From Euprymna scolopes (lineage: Eukaryota; Mollusca; Cephalopoda; Sepiida; Sepiolidae), in contig CM044516.1 in the NCBI GenBank assembly GCA_024364805.1, positions 14,192,887 to 14,216,064 on the forward strand: DNA of 23,178 bases. The letters are read 5' to 3'. How positions within the stretch are numbered: the first letter of the stretch is position 1; the number at the start of each line of letters is the position of its first letter. Made by a program: the position numbers and the translations under genes. Positions 1 to 8,539 of this stretch are shown piece after piece. The notes under the pieces were generated by a model. The model was not told the origin of the DNA and did not search any database. It saw only the letters and a program-made list of their open reading frames with translations.

Positions 1-58
1 ATATATATATATATCATCAAACTAAACAATAAAACGAAACATATATATATATATATAT
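1..58. repeat. (AT)n microsatellite tracts
   Basis: Two pure AT dinucleotide runs (about 1-14 and 43-58) are separated by a short A-rich stretch containing AAACGAAAC. That vocabulary resembles the tandem repeat at 2655-3437. No coding signal. Confidence 0.9.
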
Positions 59-142
59 TGTCACCTAATATGCAAATGAGATGCTTTCGGTTTGGAATAA
101 TAGACTAATTTTTCAGAGACTGGATTGATTTTGGATGTAAAT

Positions 143-325
143 GTTGGTGTAGCAATTTTTGTCAGCATTTCCTCGTATTTCAGAGTTGAGAATTTTGACA
201 GCAGAGTGTCGAGTTTTGGAGTTGAGTTTCTGACAGCGGAGCGTCGAATTTTGGAGTTGAGCATTTTGACATCAGTGTGTCAGATTTTTAATAATGAATT
301 TTTCGAGCAGCGTGTCAAATTCAAC
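143..325. repeat. 35-36 bp minisatellite, about 3-4 degenerate units
   Basis: The unit begins GTTGAG and runs through TTTTGACAGCAGAGTGTCGA. Unit starts lie at about 185, 221 and 256, giving periods of 36 and 35. A weaker unit precedes them near 143, and GAGCAGCGTGTCAAATT near 305-320 is a degraded final unit. The open frames on both strands here follow from the repeat having few stops and do not indicate a gene. Confidence 0.7.
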
Positions 326-869
326 CCCAATAATTGTTATTTGGAAGCGCAGCATTGTTACCGATGCATCAGGACACGTGTAGAACAGTTTAATACTTGA
401 TTGCTTAAAACCACGTAAACGCGAAGTTCACTTTTCATGTGAGATTATTGTTTAGAGAATATCCATACGCGCACACTATCGCGGTCTGGAAAATTAAACT
501 TATAGGAAAATATCACAGCATTCAAATATGTCATCGCTTACACAACTATTTCACGAGTCTAATCTTTCCTTTGTTCAATAATTATTGAACAATTATTATT
601 ATAATGTTCGGACAGAAAAGCTGTTTCTTACTTTTCAACTATGCCTTCGTAATCTAGTTTGTAAGAAATTTCTGACAGATATTTGACATCAACATTTTTT
701 TTGCTATGTCAGAGGACTAGCAATAAAGATTATTTTCAACAATTTCTCTTAATAAAACATTCGATGCGAACTGATCGAGATACGATGCACTCATTAGTCG
801 CTCTTTAAAATGATGAATCAGCATATTAATACTTAGATATGGCGTAAGATAGCGTACTATTTCTACATC
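326..869. other. Unannotated AT-rich stretch
   Basis: I see no gene or recognisable mobile element. The only structure is a perfect 18 bp palindrome, GTTCAATAATTATTGAAC, at 573-590. Confidence 0.6.
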
Positions 870-1076
870 TACATGGTGGTCAAAATGTCAGGCCTGATTT
901 TGAAAAAAAAAATGAGCCATAATATATTAGTTTTATTAGTAAAACTCACCGGGTAATTTTATGAATAAATTTCACTGATACGTTTATATTTTTTCTGTCA
1001 TGCCCTTGCAATGTATATTGTTTAAATCAAGTTTTTATTCTTTTAAAATTAGATCGAACTTTTTGAACACCCTGTA
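870..1076. mobile_element. Short TA-flanked inverted-repeat element (mariner/Tc1-type MITE)
   Basis: The left end reads TACATGGTGGTCAAAATGTC from 870. The reverse complement of the right end, reading from 1076, is TACAGGGTGTTCAAAAAGTT. The similarity continues for about 39 bp on each side, through GATTTTGAAAA on the left and AATTTTAAAAG on the right. A TA dinucleotide borders each end, as expected of IS630/Tc1/mariner target duplications. The body is about 203 bp, AT-rich and non-coding, so the element would have needed a transposase made elsewhere. The ACAGGGTG-type terminus is common in mariner-like elements. The family is inferred from ends and TSD only. Confidence 0.7.
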
Positions 1077-1228
1077 GGAAGTTGGGGCTGAGAACACACT
1101 TTTTCTTTCTTAGCAGAGTACAAATGCGACTTAAAGCTAGTTAGGATGATCTTTACTTCTTCCACAGGGGAGGGGGAACATTACTAGTCTCTCTGTGCTG
1201 TTTAGCTATTTCCATAAAAATTGCTGTT

Positions 1229-2035
1229 TCTTTTTTTTTTTTTACTCACCTTCATCTTCAAGCAAGGTATATTGCGACTTGGACATAAGTGCCTACTAAT
1301 TGGGACCATGCCTATAAAAGATTAAGATGTTAGTTTTTGCATTTGAACTTCTGCATATCAGTACAGTTTGAGACGTAGGTAGTAGGAAGAGAATTCCAAA
1401 GGCTAGCCGTTCCAAGGAAGAAGCTATTAGAGTAGACTACTTTGGGACATTTAGGAGCCTCAATAGTGAAGGGGTGAAATTTTGTTGCTAAGCAGGTTTT
1501 TCGAGCATATGTACATCGACGGGGGCACAAGTGCAATGAGTTCATCAGAGCACATTTCATTAAAATACTATACAATTTTTTAATTAAAATACTCCTATTA
1601 AAATACTTGTAAAACAGGCACACGGATGCAACATTATTAGATTAGAGACTCTTTTATGGATCCTATCCGAGAGGGTAGTGGTAGATGCGCCATCTCAGTT
1701 GTGACAATAATACTCCATGCATAGGCGAATGGTGGCCTTGTAGAAGTTCAGGATACTCTTATGTGTGAGCAGTTTTCTAGCACAATAGGGGGAGATTATC
1801 TTCTTCGTAGCAGCCTTCGCAATGTCGTCAATATATTTGTCCCAGTTCATATTGCCGGTGAATGTTAAGCCGAGGAGTTTGGAGGAAGAATTACCAGGTA
1901 GGGAGTTATTTGCCATGGATACTGGTGATTGGAGAGACCTCTTGTAATTGTTAAAGGAGAGCAGCTTAGTCTTACTAGCATTAAATATTTCCTTTCATTT
2001 TCGTCCCCATTCCACTACGATGTGGAGGCAGCTTA
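1229..2035 (-). mobile_element. LINE 3' fragment, poly(A)-tailed family (RT C-terminus plus tail)
   Basis: Read on the minus strand, this is the end of a jockey/CR1-type non-LTR retrotransposon. From about 2035 downward come a weak match to the post-RT block (FNASKTKLLSF), then KLLGLTFTGNMNWDKYIDDI and the palm/thumb block with CMEYYCHN (1916-1695), then a C-terminal block containing NSFFLGTASLWNSLP (within 1623-1330). The blocks sit in different frames, so the copy is broken. It ends in poly(A), seen as a T-run at 1231-1243. Endonuclease and the RT catalytic core are absent, as in a 5'-truncated insertion. A second copy of the same family on the opposite strand follows at 2310-2651. Confidence 0.8.
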
Positions 2036-2309
2036 ACTAAGTTCTATTCTTTGGTTTCTACTGCTAAGACATTCACCATAAGTACTCGTCTTTTTATAAC
2101 AGAAACATTTTTTTCTTTCCACCTCCTAATGCATAATCTTGGGCGAAACTTCAATAGACAAAACTTCTTTGCAAGGTCTTCTTACATATGAAACACATGA
2201 TCTAATTGTTGCTTCCATGTTGAATAAAATTTGGTCGTACTCAGCGTAAAACTGGTACCAGCACATCAGGCTCTTTAAAGATACCGACTTCCTGGCATAC
2301 AATACACGA

Positions 2310-2651
2310 ATAATTGATGCTTATTTTTCAATTCCCTATTTAATACTCAAGCATGTTCTGCAAACCCGAGAAGCTACTAAGTCTTATCCCTTTACAATAG
2401 AGATCCCTAGGTGCAAGAAAGCCTTTTACTCCAATAGTTTCTTCCCCAGAACTGCGGGTCTTTGGAACTCCCTTCCGGGATTCTGCTTTCCCAACTATAC
2501 TGATATGCAGAAGTTCAAGTGTAATGTGAACAAACATCTTTCTACTCATCTCCCTTCATAATGCCCCTGCTAATTAAGTCCCTGATAGTAGCCCCCTGCT
2601 TCAAAGTGGCACTGTGCCTTATTTGGGGTGAAAATTGAATTAAAAAAAAAA
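2310..2651 (+). mobile_element. LINE 3' fragment, plus strand, same poly(A)-tailed family
   Basis: The plus strand translates from about 2316 to 2560 with SYPFTIEIPRCKKAFYSNSF followed by FPRTAGLWNSLP and YTDMQKFKCNVNKHLSTHL. It closely resembles the C-terminal domain of the minus-strand fragment at 1229-2035, which shares YTDMQKFKC-type residues and PFTIE. The frame ends at a TAA near 2559, then about 80 bp of 3' UTR and an A-run at 2641-2651. It is 5'-truncated, with only the last 75 or so residues kept. The A-run abuts the first unit of the tandem array at 2655. The intervening 2036-2309 holds nothing I recognise. Confidence 0.75.
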
Positions 2652-2654
2652 CGA

Positions 2655-2938
2655 TTGAACGCAAAAATGCTGATGTGCTGTAAAACAAAGAGACCAAACA
2701 CCATGAGTAAATACTTAAAGTAATTCAAAGAATTAAACATTAACCATTAATCAGATTCGACATGAAATAACCCAAACATGTTTGATATGTTGTAAAACGT
2801 AAACACCAAACCAACACACGATGAATAAATGTTTGAAAATATGTAGAACCTCAAACATAATCACTTGTACGAAAATGATCAGATTCAGCATTAAATAACC
2901 CAAAAATGTTTGATATATCGTAAAACGAAAAATCAAAC
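2655..2938. repeat. Tandem repeat of about 112-128 bp units, first block
   Basis: Units share AGATTC-GCATTAAATAACCC, then TTTGATAT-TCGTAAAACG, then ACCAAAC, ACACGATGAATAAAT, and TACGAAAATGAT. The (TTT/GCT)GAT landmark falls at 2669, 2781 and 2909, so spacing is 112 and 128. The array resumes at 3184 after an insertion. Open frames on the minus strand are by-products of the repeat. Confidence 0.8.
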
Positions 2939-3183
2939 TGTTGTAGACCCGTGCTAGGGGTTACAAATGAAAGAAACCACAAGTAGTGTAAAGTGTATAA
3001 AATATAACATGTATTTATCATAAGGAATACAGTAGCCATTAAAGTGGTATGAGAGGAACATGTTTGTAGCATACGGTTAAACATGGTATGAATGTCTCCA
3101 TATAGTCTCTGAAACCAGTGGTATTCATAGGACTGGTTGATTCCACTTAGTTCTCAAATAGGGGTGATTTGTACCCCACAACA
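2939..3183. mobile_element. 245 bp insertion inside the tandem array (possible MITE)
   Basis: This block interrupts the repeat between its AAATCAAAC and ACCAAACACG motifs and has no match to the unit. It starts TGTTGTAGACCC. The reverse complement of its right end starts TGTTGTGGGGTACAAAT. The left end also carries GGGGTTACAAAT slightly further in, so the ends are imperfect inverted repeats. CAAAC lies at both junctions but is also part of the unit, so the target duplication is ambiguous. No coding capacity. Superfamily unknown. Confidence 0.5.
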
Positions 3184-3437
3184 CAAACCAAACACGATAA
3201 ATAAATATTTCAAAACATGTTGAATTTCAAATATAAACACTTCTACGAAAATGATGAAATTCGATATTAAGTAACCCCAAAATTTTTGATATGCCATAAA
3301 ATGAAATAACCAAACTAAACACGATGAATAAGTGACTATAAGGATGAAGAACTTGAAACATAAAAACCTTTTACGAAAATTATTAGATTTGGCAAATCGA
3401 AATGTTTGATGTATCGTAAAATGAAAAAAAAAAAAAA
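3184..3437. repeat. Tandem repeat of about 120 bp units, second block
   Basis: This continues the array at 2655-2938. TTTGAT landmarks at 3285 and 3405 give a period of 120, with CGTAAAATG, ACCAAAC, AACACGATGAATAA and TACGAAAATGAT in register. It ends in an A-run near 3424-3437. Confidence 0.8.
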
Positions 3438-4566
3438 TAGATAAACGAAACGAACACAAATCCACTTAAAACTCTACAAATTTCCGTCCTGATCCACCCA
3501 ATAAGTAATCAAATGCAACGTGTACTTTTAAATAAGATTATCACTTCCGCAGTGTTCCTCAGTATCTCCCTTGGCAATTATACCGTATTGTTGGCCCTTA
3601 ACACTAATTGGTCTTGGCCAAAATAAACCATTTCAAAACAGTGGCATTAAAAGATATTTCTGATATTTCCAATATTGATGTAACAGAGTGCGGACATGTG
3701 TATTCAAATGCTGAGCGGTGTGCGAAGAAACAGACGATAAAATAGCGTGTGCACAGACCGACGATCAAGTTGCGTGGGTTACGTCACAACCGTAACGAGA
3801 AGTCACGCGTGGCGGGAGACTGAATATATATACGTCGTTGTTTAAAAAAAAAAAGGAGTCAAGATTACTTGTCCCATCTTCTTTGCGACGTAGACTGCAT
3901 TCAACATGTGAGTCCCGTGTGTAGACGTGTATAACGGTACACTGACACACAATACAAAACTTCTCAATCTCTCTGTTCTTCCTATGCCGCAGGAAATTTA
4001 TAAAAACGTATGAAACAGAAAAAAAAAGAAAAAACTAAGTGTAAACAAAAATTTGAAGCAATTTATATTCACTTTAAGCAACAAATAATAATTAAACTCT
4101 CTTCTTGTGCTTGTATCTATTTACATGTGACATATGTGTGTTTGTGTTTTCGCTGCTCCTTTGCTGTGGGGTTATCTTAGATCGACCGCTTTTTAATGTT
4201 GCTGGTAATGCGTTTTACGAATCTCCGCGTGGGTTCCGTTATAGGCGTGTGCTTACTGATCCAACCCTCCTTTCTGTTGCAAGAGAATTGCACGAAACAG
4301 CGTATCATGTGTCCGACAACTTAAATAAATTCATACTGGGTAAGGAATGATTTAAAAGCCGTTTTTAATAAATCTTATAACGTGCGCGGAGATGTGAATG
4401 TCATAAGGAAATATGCAACACACATACTGCAAAAAACTAATAATAAAATTAAAAGAAATTAAATTTACATAGAAAAATTAGATACAGAATGATAAATGCG
4501 CCACATGATCTTATTCACGATTACGTCAGCAAAACAGGCCATGTGATTAATTCGAAAAAAAAACAT
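3438..4566. other. Unannotated stretch, no convincing gene
   Basis: No transposon domain is recognised. A small open frame on the plus strand at 4105-4350 (81 codons) starts in a hydrophobic run (CLYLFTCDICVFVFSLLLCC) and continues with FRYRRVLTDPTLLSVARELH. I do not recognise it and it has no supporting context. At 3770-3835 a more GC-rich patch with TTACGTCAC precedes a TATATATA run. It could look like a promoter but no transcript-like gene follows. An A-run lies at 3843-3854. Confidence 0.45.
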
Positions 4567-4990
4567 ACAAAGGGCATTCAATAAGTAATGTCACTGGTCG
4601 ACTCATAACAATAGAACAACGAAACTTGTCACAGTTATTAGTAGGGCTATGACAACAGCATATTCTTTTTATTGTTTTGAGTCTCGAGAATATACAACAC
4701 AGTTAGACACAGTTAATCAACCGAGAACCACATCACTCTATATAAAAGCATATAAGATATCAACGGATACACACTCGAAAGTCAAAACAATGAAAAGAAT
4801 ATGCTGTTGTCCTAGCCCTAGTTATTAATCTGTCTCTACATAGGAACCACCCAGAGTTACCTATTTCTGCCATCGTTTAATGTATCTCTAGAGACCGTTT
4901 TTGGAGAACACCCCATTTTGATCCTCCTGCTAGGATGTGACTTCGAAAAGTTCATCTTCTAGGAACTTTTTCATAAAAATAACAACTTCA
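4567..4990 (-). pseudogene. Mariner transposase C-terminus and 3' end (remnant)
   Basis: On the minus strand, one frame from about 4980 to 4829 reads through KFLEDELFEV, then RYIKRWQK and VTLGGSYVETD before a stop. This matches the extreme C-terminus of mariner-family transposases (pattern RRWxKCxxxGGxYVE). Three in-frame stops interrupt it. The 3' flank runs to 4568, where GGGCATTCAATAAGTAATGT has the look of a mariner terminal repeat read inward. A 179 bp hAT-like MITE (4642-4820) sits between the stop codon and this terminus. The N-terminal three quarters of the transposase, including the catalytic aspartates, are missing. Sequence from about 5021 on belongs to a LINE fragment. Confidence 0.65.
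4642..4820. mobile_element. hAT-like MITE, 179 bp, with 46 bp inverted repeats and 8 bp TSD
   Basis: The left arm (4642-4687) begins TAGGGCTATGACAACAGCAT. The reverse complement of the right arm (4775-4820) begins TAGGGCTAGGACAACAGCAT. The arms match at 42 of 46 positions. Immediately outside lie GTTATTAG (4634-4641) and GTTATTAA (4821-4828), a 7/8 match that fits an 8 bp target duplication. A (T/C)AGGG terminus plus an 8 bp duplication is the classical signature of the hAT superfamily. The 87 bp centre contains TATATAAAAG but no coding sequence. It is inserted in the 3' flank of a mariner remnant. Confidence 0.8.
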
Positions 4991-5020
4991 TAGTTGACGA
5001 GAGGTGAGTCAGATTATGCA

Positions 5021-5361
5021 AGGCAAAACTCTGAAGCTTGTCAAAATATGGAGTCTCCCCAAGACGAGAGCCATCCATTTCAATTGATGCCAGATGGGGA
5101 TCAGAGCGTTGATGATGTAAAGATAGAAGCTTGGTTTTGGATGCATTAAAAGTGACCAGCCACCTCTTCCCCCATTGTACCACACGCTCAAGATCAGAGG
5201 AGAGAAAATTAGAGAGAACTTTGTCATTTACGGCCTTTGATGTGTTGCCATAGATGGTCGTGTCATCAGCATAGATGTCAACGAATGATTTAAGTATGTG
5301 TTTTGGGAGATCATTGATGTAGACCAGGAAGAGAGTTGGGCACAGGATGGATCCCTGGGGA
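5021..5361 (-). repeat. 341 bp extra copy of part of the LINE reverse transcriptase
   Basis: This segment matches 6214-6554 of the neighbouring LINE at a constant offset of 1193 bp with only a handful of differences (about 98% identical by eye). Read on the minus strand it covers the RT region from just after the PQ(G/E)S block through YADD to KLQSFA. It has neither a LINE 3' UTR nor a 5' end and stops abruptly at both sides. That fits a local duplication or a recombination product better than an independent 5'-truncated retrotransposition. The following 5362-5484 is unannotated and contains GCGTTGTATA twice. Confidence 0.85.
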
Positions 5362-5484
5362 CTAGTGAAATTGAGAGGATTTCATAACCATACACTCCTG
5401 TTTCTGATCTGGTGACATGCGCGTTGTATACTAAAGCGTTGTATAGCAGAAGGAGCCTACTTATGTTGACGTTGCCCCGCTTAT

Positions 5485-5513
5485 GATTTATTTATTTTAT
5501 TTATTTATTTTTT
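5485..5513. repeat. (ATTT)n tail at the LINE 3' end
   Basis: ATTTATTTATTTTATTTATT runs up to the LINE's 3' UTR. In sense orientation this is an AAAT-type 3' terminal repeat, as in LINEs that end in short tandem repeats and not in poly(A). Confidence 0.8.
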
Positions 5514-5525
5514 ACATGGGGGTCA

Positions 5526-5564
5526 CCACTTATCAAGGCCCGAAGGCCACTCAGGGATAAGGGT
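5526..5564 (-). other. Nested stem-loop in the LINE 3' UTR with a TTCG loop
   Basis: On the element's sense (minus) strand an outer stem CTTATC/GATAAG (5561-5556 with 5534-5529) encloses an inner stem GGCC/GGCC (5548-5545 with 5540-5537) whose loop is TTCG, closed by C-G. It lies about 15 nt before the terminal (AAAT)n. The copy at 22305-22337 keeps both stems with a TCTG loop. The 12656 copy is degraded. LINE reverse transcriptases of the stringent type (for example UnaL2) are known to recognise such 3' stem-loops. Its role here is inference. Confidence 0.6.
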
Positions 5565-5634
5565 TATTGCGTATACAGTAATCAATGAGATAGTATTGTA
5601 GTAATCATTAGTATTGGGGGTTTGATAGAGTATC

Positions 5635-7165
5635 TTACTTAAGGGGGCGGTTTGTCAGGAGTTTGTTTATGTTGGACTTGAAGACGTCCAAGTTGTAGTC
5701 AGGTGAGAAACAGGCAAGCGGCAGAGAGTTCGACAGGCGTGCAGTTCCAAGAAAGAAGCTTTGCTCATGGAATCTACGTTTGGATTTAGGCACAGATAAA
5801 GAGTGGGGAAAATTATTGACAGTAGTTTCAGCCAGACGGGTGTTTCTCGTGAAAGATTGGCGAGGGGGGGACGAGGGATTTGAGCTCAGACGAGCACCTG
5901 CCATGGTAATAACGATAAAACAAAGACAGGCTCGCAACGTCTCTTCTGTGGAAGAGAGGTTGCAGGGAAGAGAAAAGGGCATCCCCCACTAAACCACGAA
6001 GTCTATTTTGTACAAGGCAGGATAGGCTGTTTTTAGCAGCTCCCGCCCAGATGTGGCAGCAGTACTCCATCCTTGGACGTACTTGGCTTTTATACAGATG
6101 GAGAATTGCATTAGTAGTGAGATATCTTCTGGAGTGGTAGAAGGATCCCACCATTTTCCCAGCGTCCTTGGCAACAGATTTGATGTACGTGTTCCATTTC
6201 AGATCAGGAGTAAAGGCAAAACTCTGAAGCTTGTCAAAATATGGAGTCTCCCCAAGACGAGAGCCATCCATTTCAATTGATGCCAGATGGGGATCAGAGC
6301 GTTGATGATGTAAAGATAGAAGCTTGGTTTTGGATGCATTAAAAGTGACCAGCCACCTCTTCCCCCATTGTACCACACGCTCAAGATCAGAGGAGAGAAA
6401 ATTAGAGAGAACTTTGTCATTTACAGCCTTTGATGTGTTGTCATAGATGGTCGTATCATCAGCATAGATGTCAACGAATGATTTAGGTATGTGTTTTGGG
6501 AGATCATTGATGTAGATCAGGAAGAGAGTTGGGCACAGGATGGACTCCTGGGGAACTCCAGCATTAATACTTTGGGCCTCTGATTTCTGCCCATCAACCA
6601 CAACTCTTATGAGCCTATCAGAGAGAAATGATTTAATAATTGAGAAAACATTTCCAGTAATACCGTAGCTGGAAATCTTGTGAAGTAGGCCCTTGTGCCA
6701 TACCTTATCGAAGGCCTTTGATATGTCAAGAGCAATTGCCCTGGAAAGGAAACCTTTGTCAAGAGATTCACTAATCCTATGTGATATAACCATTACCACA
6801 TCTGCTGTAGATCTTGCAGAGCGGAAACCATATTGTGTGTCACTACGAAGGTTGTTTCTGTTGAGGTGGTTGACTACTTCTTTATTTAATATGGATTCCA
6901 ACAACTTACTCATGACACACAAGAGACTTATTGGTCTGTACTGAGAGGGAGATGATTTATCACCTGAATTCTTAAATACACGGCATACTGATGAGGTTTT
7001 CCAGGGTGTTGGAAAGCGCTTCTCCTTAAGGCAACGATTAAACAGTTTTGTAAGTATGGGGGCAAGTTCTGGTTGGAGCTTTTTCAGCACTATAACTGGA
7101 ATGCCATCAGGGCCAGTTGCTTTACTGGAATCAAGGTTCTTGATTAGCTTGGCGACCTCACGCAC
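5635..7165 (-). pseudogene. LINE reverse transcriptase and C-terminal domain (part of the 5485-8310 element)
   Basis: The longest open frame runs 7165-5828 (445 codons). RT motifs in order, counted from its first Met: KATGPDGIP (15-23), YRPISLL (76-82), YGFRSARSTAD (112-122), motif A ALDISKAFD (145-153), motif B GVPQESILCP (203-212) and the catalytic YADD (234-237). In motif B the usual PQGS-LGP glycines are Glu and Cys, a likely loss of function. After the thumb (LKWNTYIKSVAKDAGKMVGS, MEYCCHIWAGA) comes the block HRRDVASLSLFYRYYHGRCS. A length change in the G-run at 5864-5870 moves the last 80 or so residues, with EQSFFLGTARLSNSLPLACF, into another frame ending at 5635. The Met at 7165 is probably internal, because coding similarity continues upstream. 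Confidence 0.92.
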
Positions 7166-7197
7166 AAATATTTGTATGTTGCATAGCGTGTTGTCTG

Positions 7198-8310
7198 TTA
7201 TAGGAGGAAATACAGGGAGTTGATGGTCATTGTCGCATAGGGTAGAATTAGCTGCAAATTCTTGGCAAATAGTCTGGCCTTGTCTGATGCTGACGAGATG
7301 ACCTCAGGTCCATTGATGATAGTTGGGATAGAACGCACGCTTCTGTTCAAGATCCCGTTTGCTATTTGCCAGAACTGGTTGGAACCAAGCCGCTGCTCAG
7401 CTACTTTGGATTCAACAGACTGAGCATATAGCTCTCTTGCATTTTTTATTACTCTTTTACAGTGGTTGCTGGCAGTCCTGAAAGCAGCTTTAGTCTCAGT
7501 ACATCTATTACGTCGGTAGCTATGGAAAAAGTGATTTCTGTGCGCGATGGCAGCAGCACATTTAGGGGAGAACCCTGGCTGGCTGTTACGTTTTTGCTGG
7601 ATTTTTTTGGATGGTAGGAATCGGTCTATGCCTACAATTAACCATTCGGTCAGATCTGATACTATAGAGGACACTTCCTTTTTAAACATGGAATGCAGAG
7701 GTAGGTCAGATATGAACGTACGGAAGCTATCCCAGTCAGCGATAGAGTATCGGTATACAGTACGGTAGATTGGTACCTCTGAAGACTTATTACATTTCAT
7801 TTTTATCTTAGCTGCTACAACAGAGTGGTCAGAGGATCCCAGAGGAGATAGAACGGAACATGAACACAGCTTAGGGGAAGTTTTGAGGAAAAGGTGTAGG
7901 AGGCTTGCATATTGACCGGGTGTATCAGGCACACGGGTGGGTTCATGAACAATCTGAGTGAGGTCATAGACAATGGCAAAATCATGACAAAACCTCCCCT
8001 TGTCATCGGTTTTATTTGAGTGGGTCAGCCATTCCACATTATGCACATTGAAGTCACCGCTAATGTGAATGTTAGCCGAAGGATGAGCAGACAGGATGTG
8101 GTCAATTTTCTCAGATATGCTCTTAAAGATAGTAACCCCACTGTTGTGGGGACAATAGAGGGCAAATATAAATGCAGTGGTGTAAGCTAGTGCAACCCGG
8201 AATCACATAGAAGGTAAATTAGGGTCTTCTCTGGAGATATCCCTACCACATGGAAAACATTTAACATGTATACGGGCCCGTGACAAGTTCTACCCAGCAA
8301 AGTCAAAGTA
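7198..8310 (-). pseudogene. LINE APE-type endonuclease and linker (part of the 5485-8310 element)
   Basis: The enzyme would nick target DNA to prime reverse transcription. In one frame from about 8300 I read CFPCGRDISREDPNLPS, then FIFALYCPHNSGV, then ISGDFNVHNVEW, the GDFN block of APE-like nucleases. Further on come PDTPGQYASL and GSSDHSVV (7836-7819), the SDH catalytic block. The residue before LFL, usually Asp in this family, is His here. Stops interrupt the N-terminal third at 8292-8290 (TAG) and 8205-8203 (TGA). After the nuclease comes a Lys/Arg-rich linker with SVESKVAEQRLGSNQFWQIA, a block typical between endonuclease and RT. The frame departs from the family pattern near 7262, in the block LFAKN, so it ends early at 7198. 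Confidence 0.85.
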
Positions 8311-8369
8311 GACCTGTGAATTATGTCAATTAAACCGTGACTACACACTCTCCTGTTTAAGATTATATC

Positions 8370-8412
8370 AATAACCTCACTTTATATGGTAAAACGTATA
8401 CTAAACCAATTA
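8370..8412. repeat. Solitary degenerate unit of the 120-128 bp repeat
   Basis: AATAACCTCAC, then ATATGGTAAAACGTA, then CTAAACCAA parallel the AATAACCC, ATATGTTGTAAAACGTAA and ACCAAACCAA blocks of the array at 2655-3437. The rest of 8311-8539 shows nothing else apart from an A-run at 8522-8534. Confidence 0.4.
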
Positions 8413-8539
8413 TCTATATTCTAAATGTATGACAAATGAATGTTGTACACACATTTATTGTGTAACGTAGTGACGAGCGATTATAACCCTTATAATGATG
8501 CAAGGTCGATAACTGATCCCGAAAAAAAAAAAACACCGC

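Larger units (their letters stand above)
5485..8310 (-). mobile_element. Jockey/CR1-type LINE, nearly complete coding region, decayed
   Basis: This is the largest element in the window, on the minus strand. From high to low coordinates it has an APE-type endonuclease (about 8300 to 7800), a linker (7800-7260), reverse transcriptase (7165 to about 6000), a C-terminal domain (to 5635), a 3' UTR and a tail of (AAAT)n, seen as TTTA/ATTT repeats at 5485-5513. The 5' end fades near 8310, inside the endonuclease N-terminus, so any ORF1 and 5' UTR are missing. Frame changes near 7260 and in the G-run at 5864-5870, and stops at 8203-8205 and 8290-8292, inactivate it. Domain order and the GDFN, SDH and YADD motifs place it in the jockey/CR1/I supergroup. 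I cannot settle the clade by eye. Confidence 0.9.

Noticed and set aside
2340-2549. 69-codon minus-strand frame
   Set aside because: It is antisense to the plus-strand LINE C-terminus with FPRTAGLWNSLP.
2655-3437. CRISPR-like direct repeats
   Set aside because: Units of 112-128 bp are degenerate throughout with no spacer/repeat alternation, in a eukaryotic transposon setting.
3770-3840. TTACGTCAC plus a TATATATA run, resembling a promoter
   Set aside because: No gene follows on either strand, and TATA-like runs are everywhere in this AT-rich window.
4105-4350. 81-codon frame with a hydrophobic start resembling a signal peptide
   Set aside because: No recognisable family, no splice or promoter context that I can support, and length within chance for this composition.
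7547-7768. Open frames opposite the LINE (7547-7768, 6693-6944, 6053-6280, 5780-5992)
   Set aside because: They are antisense shadows of the LINE coding frames.
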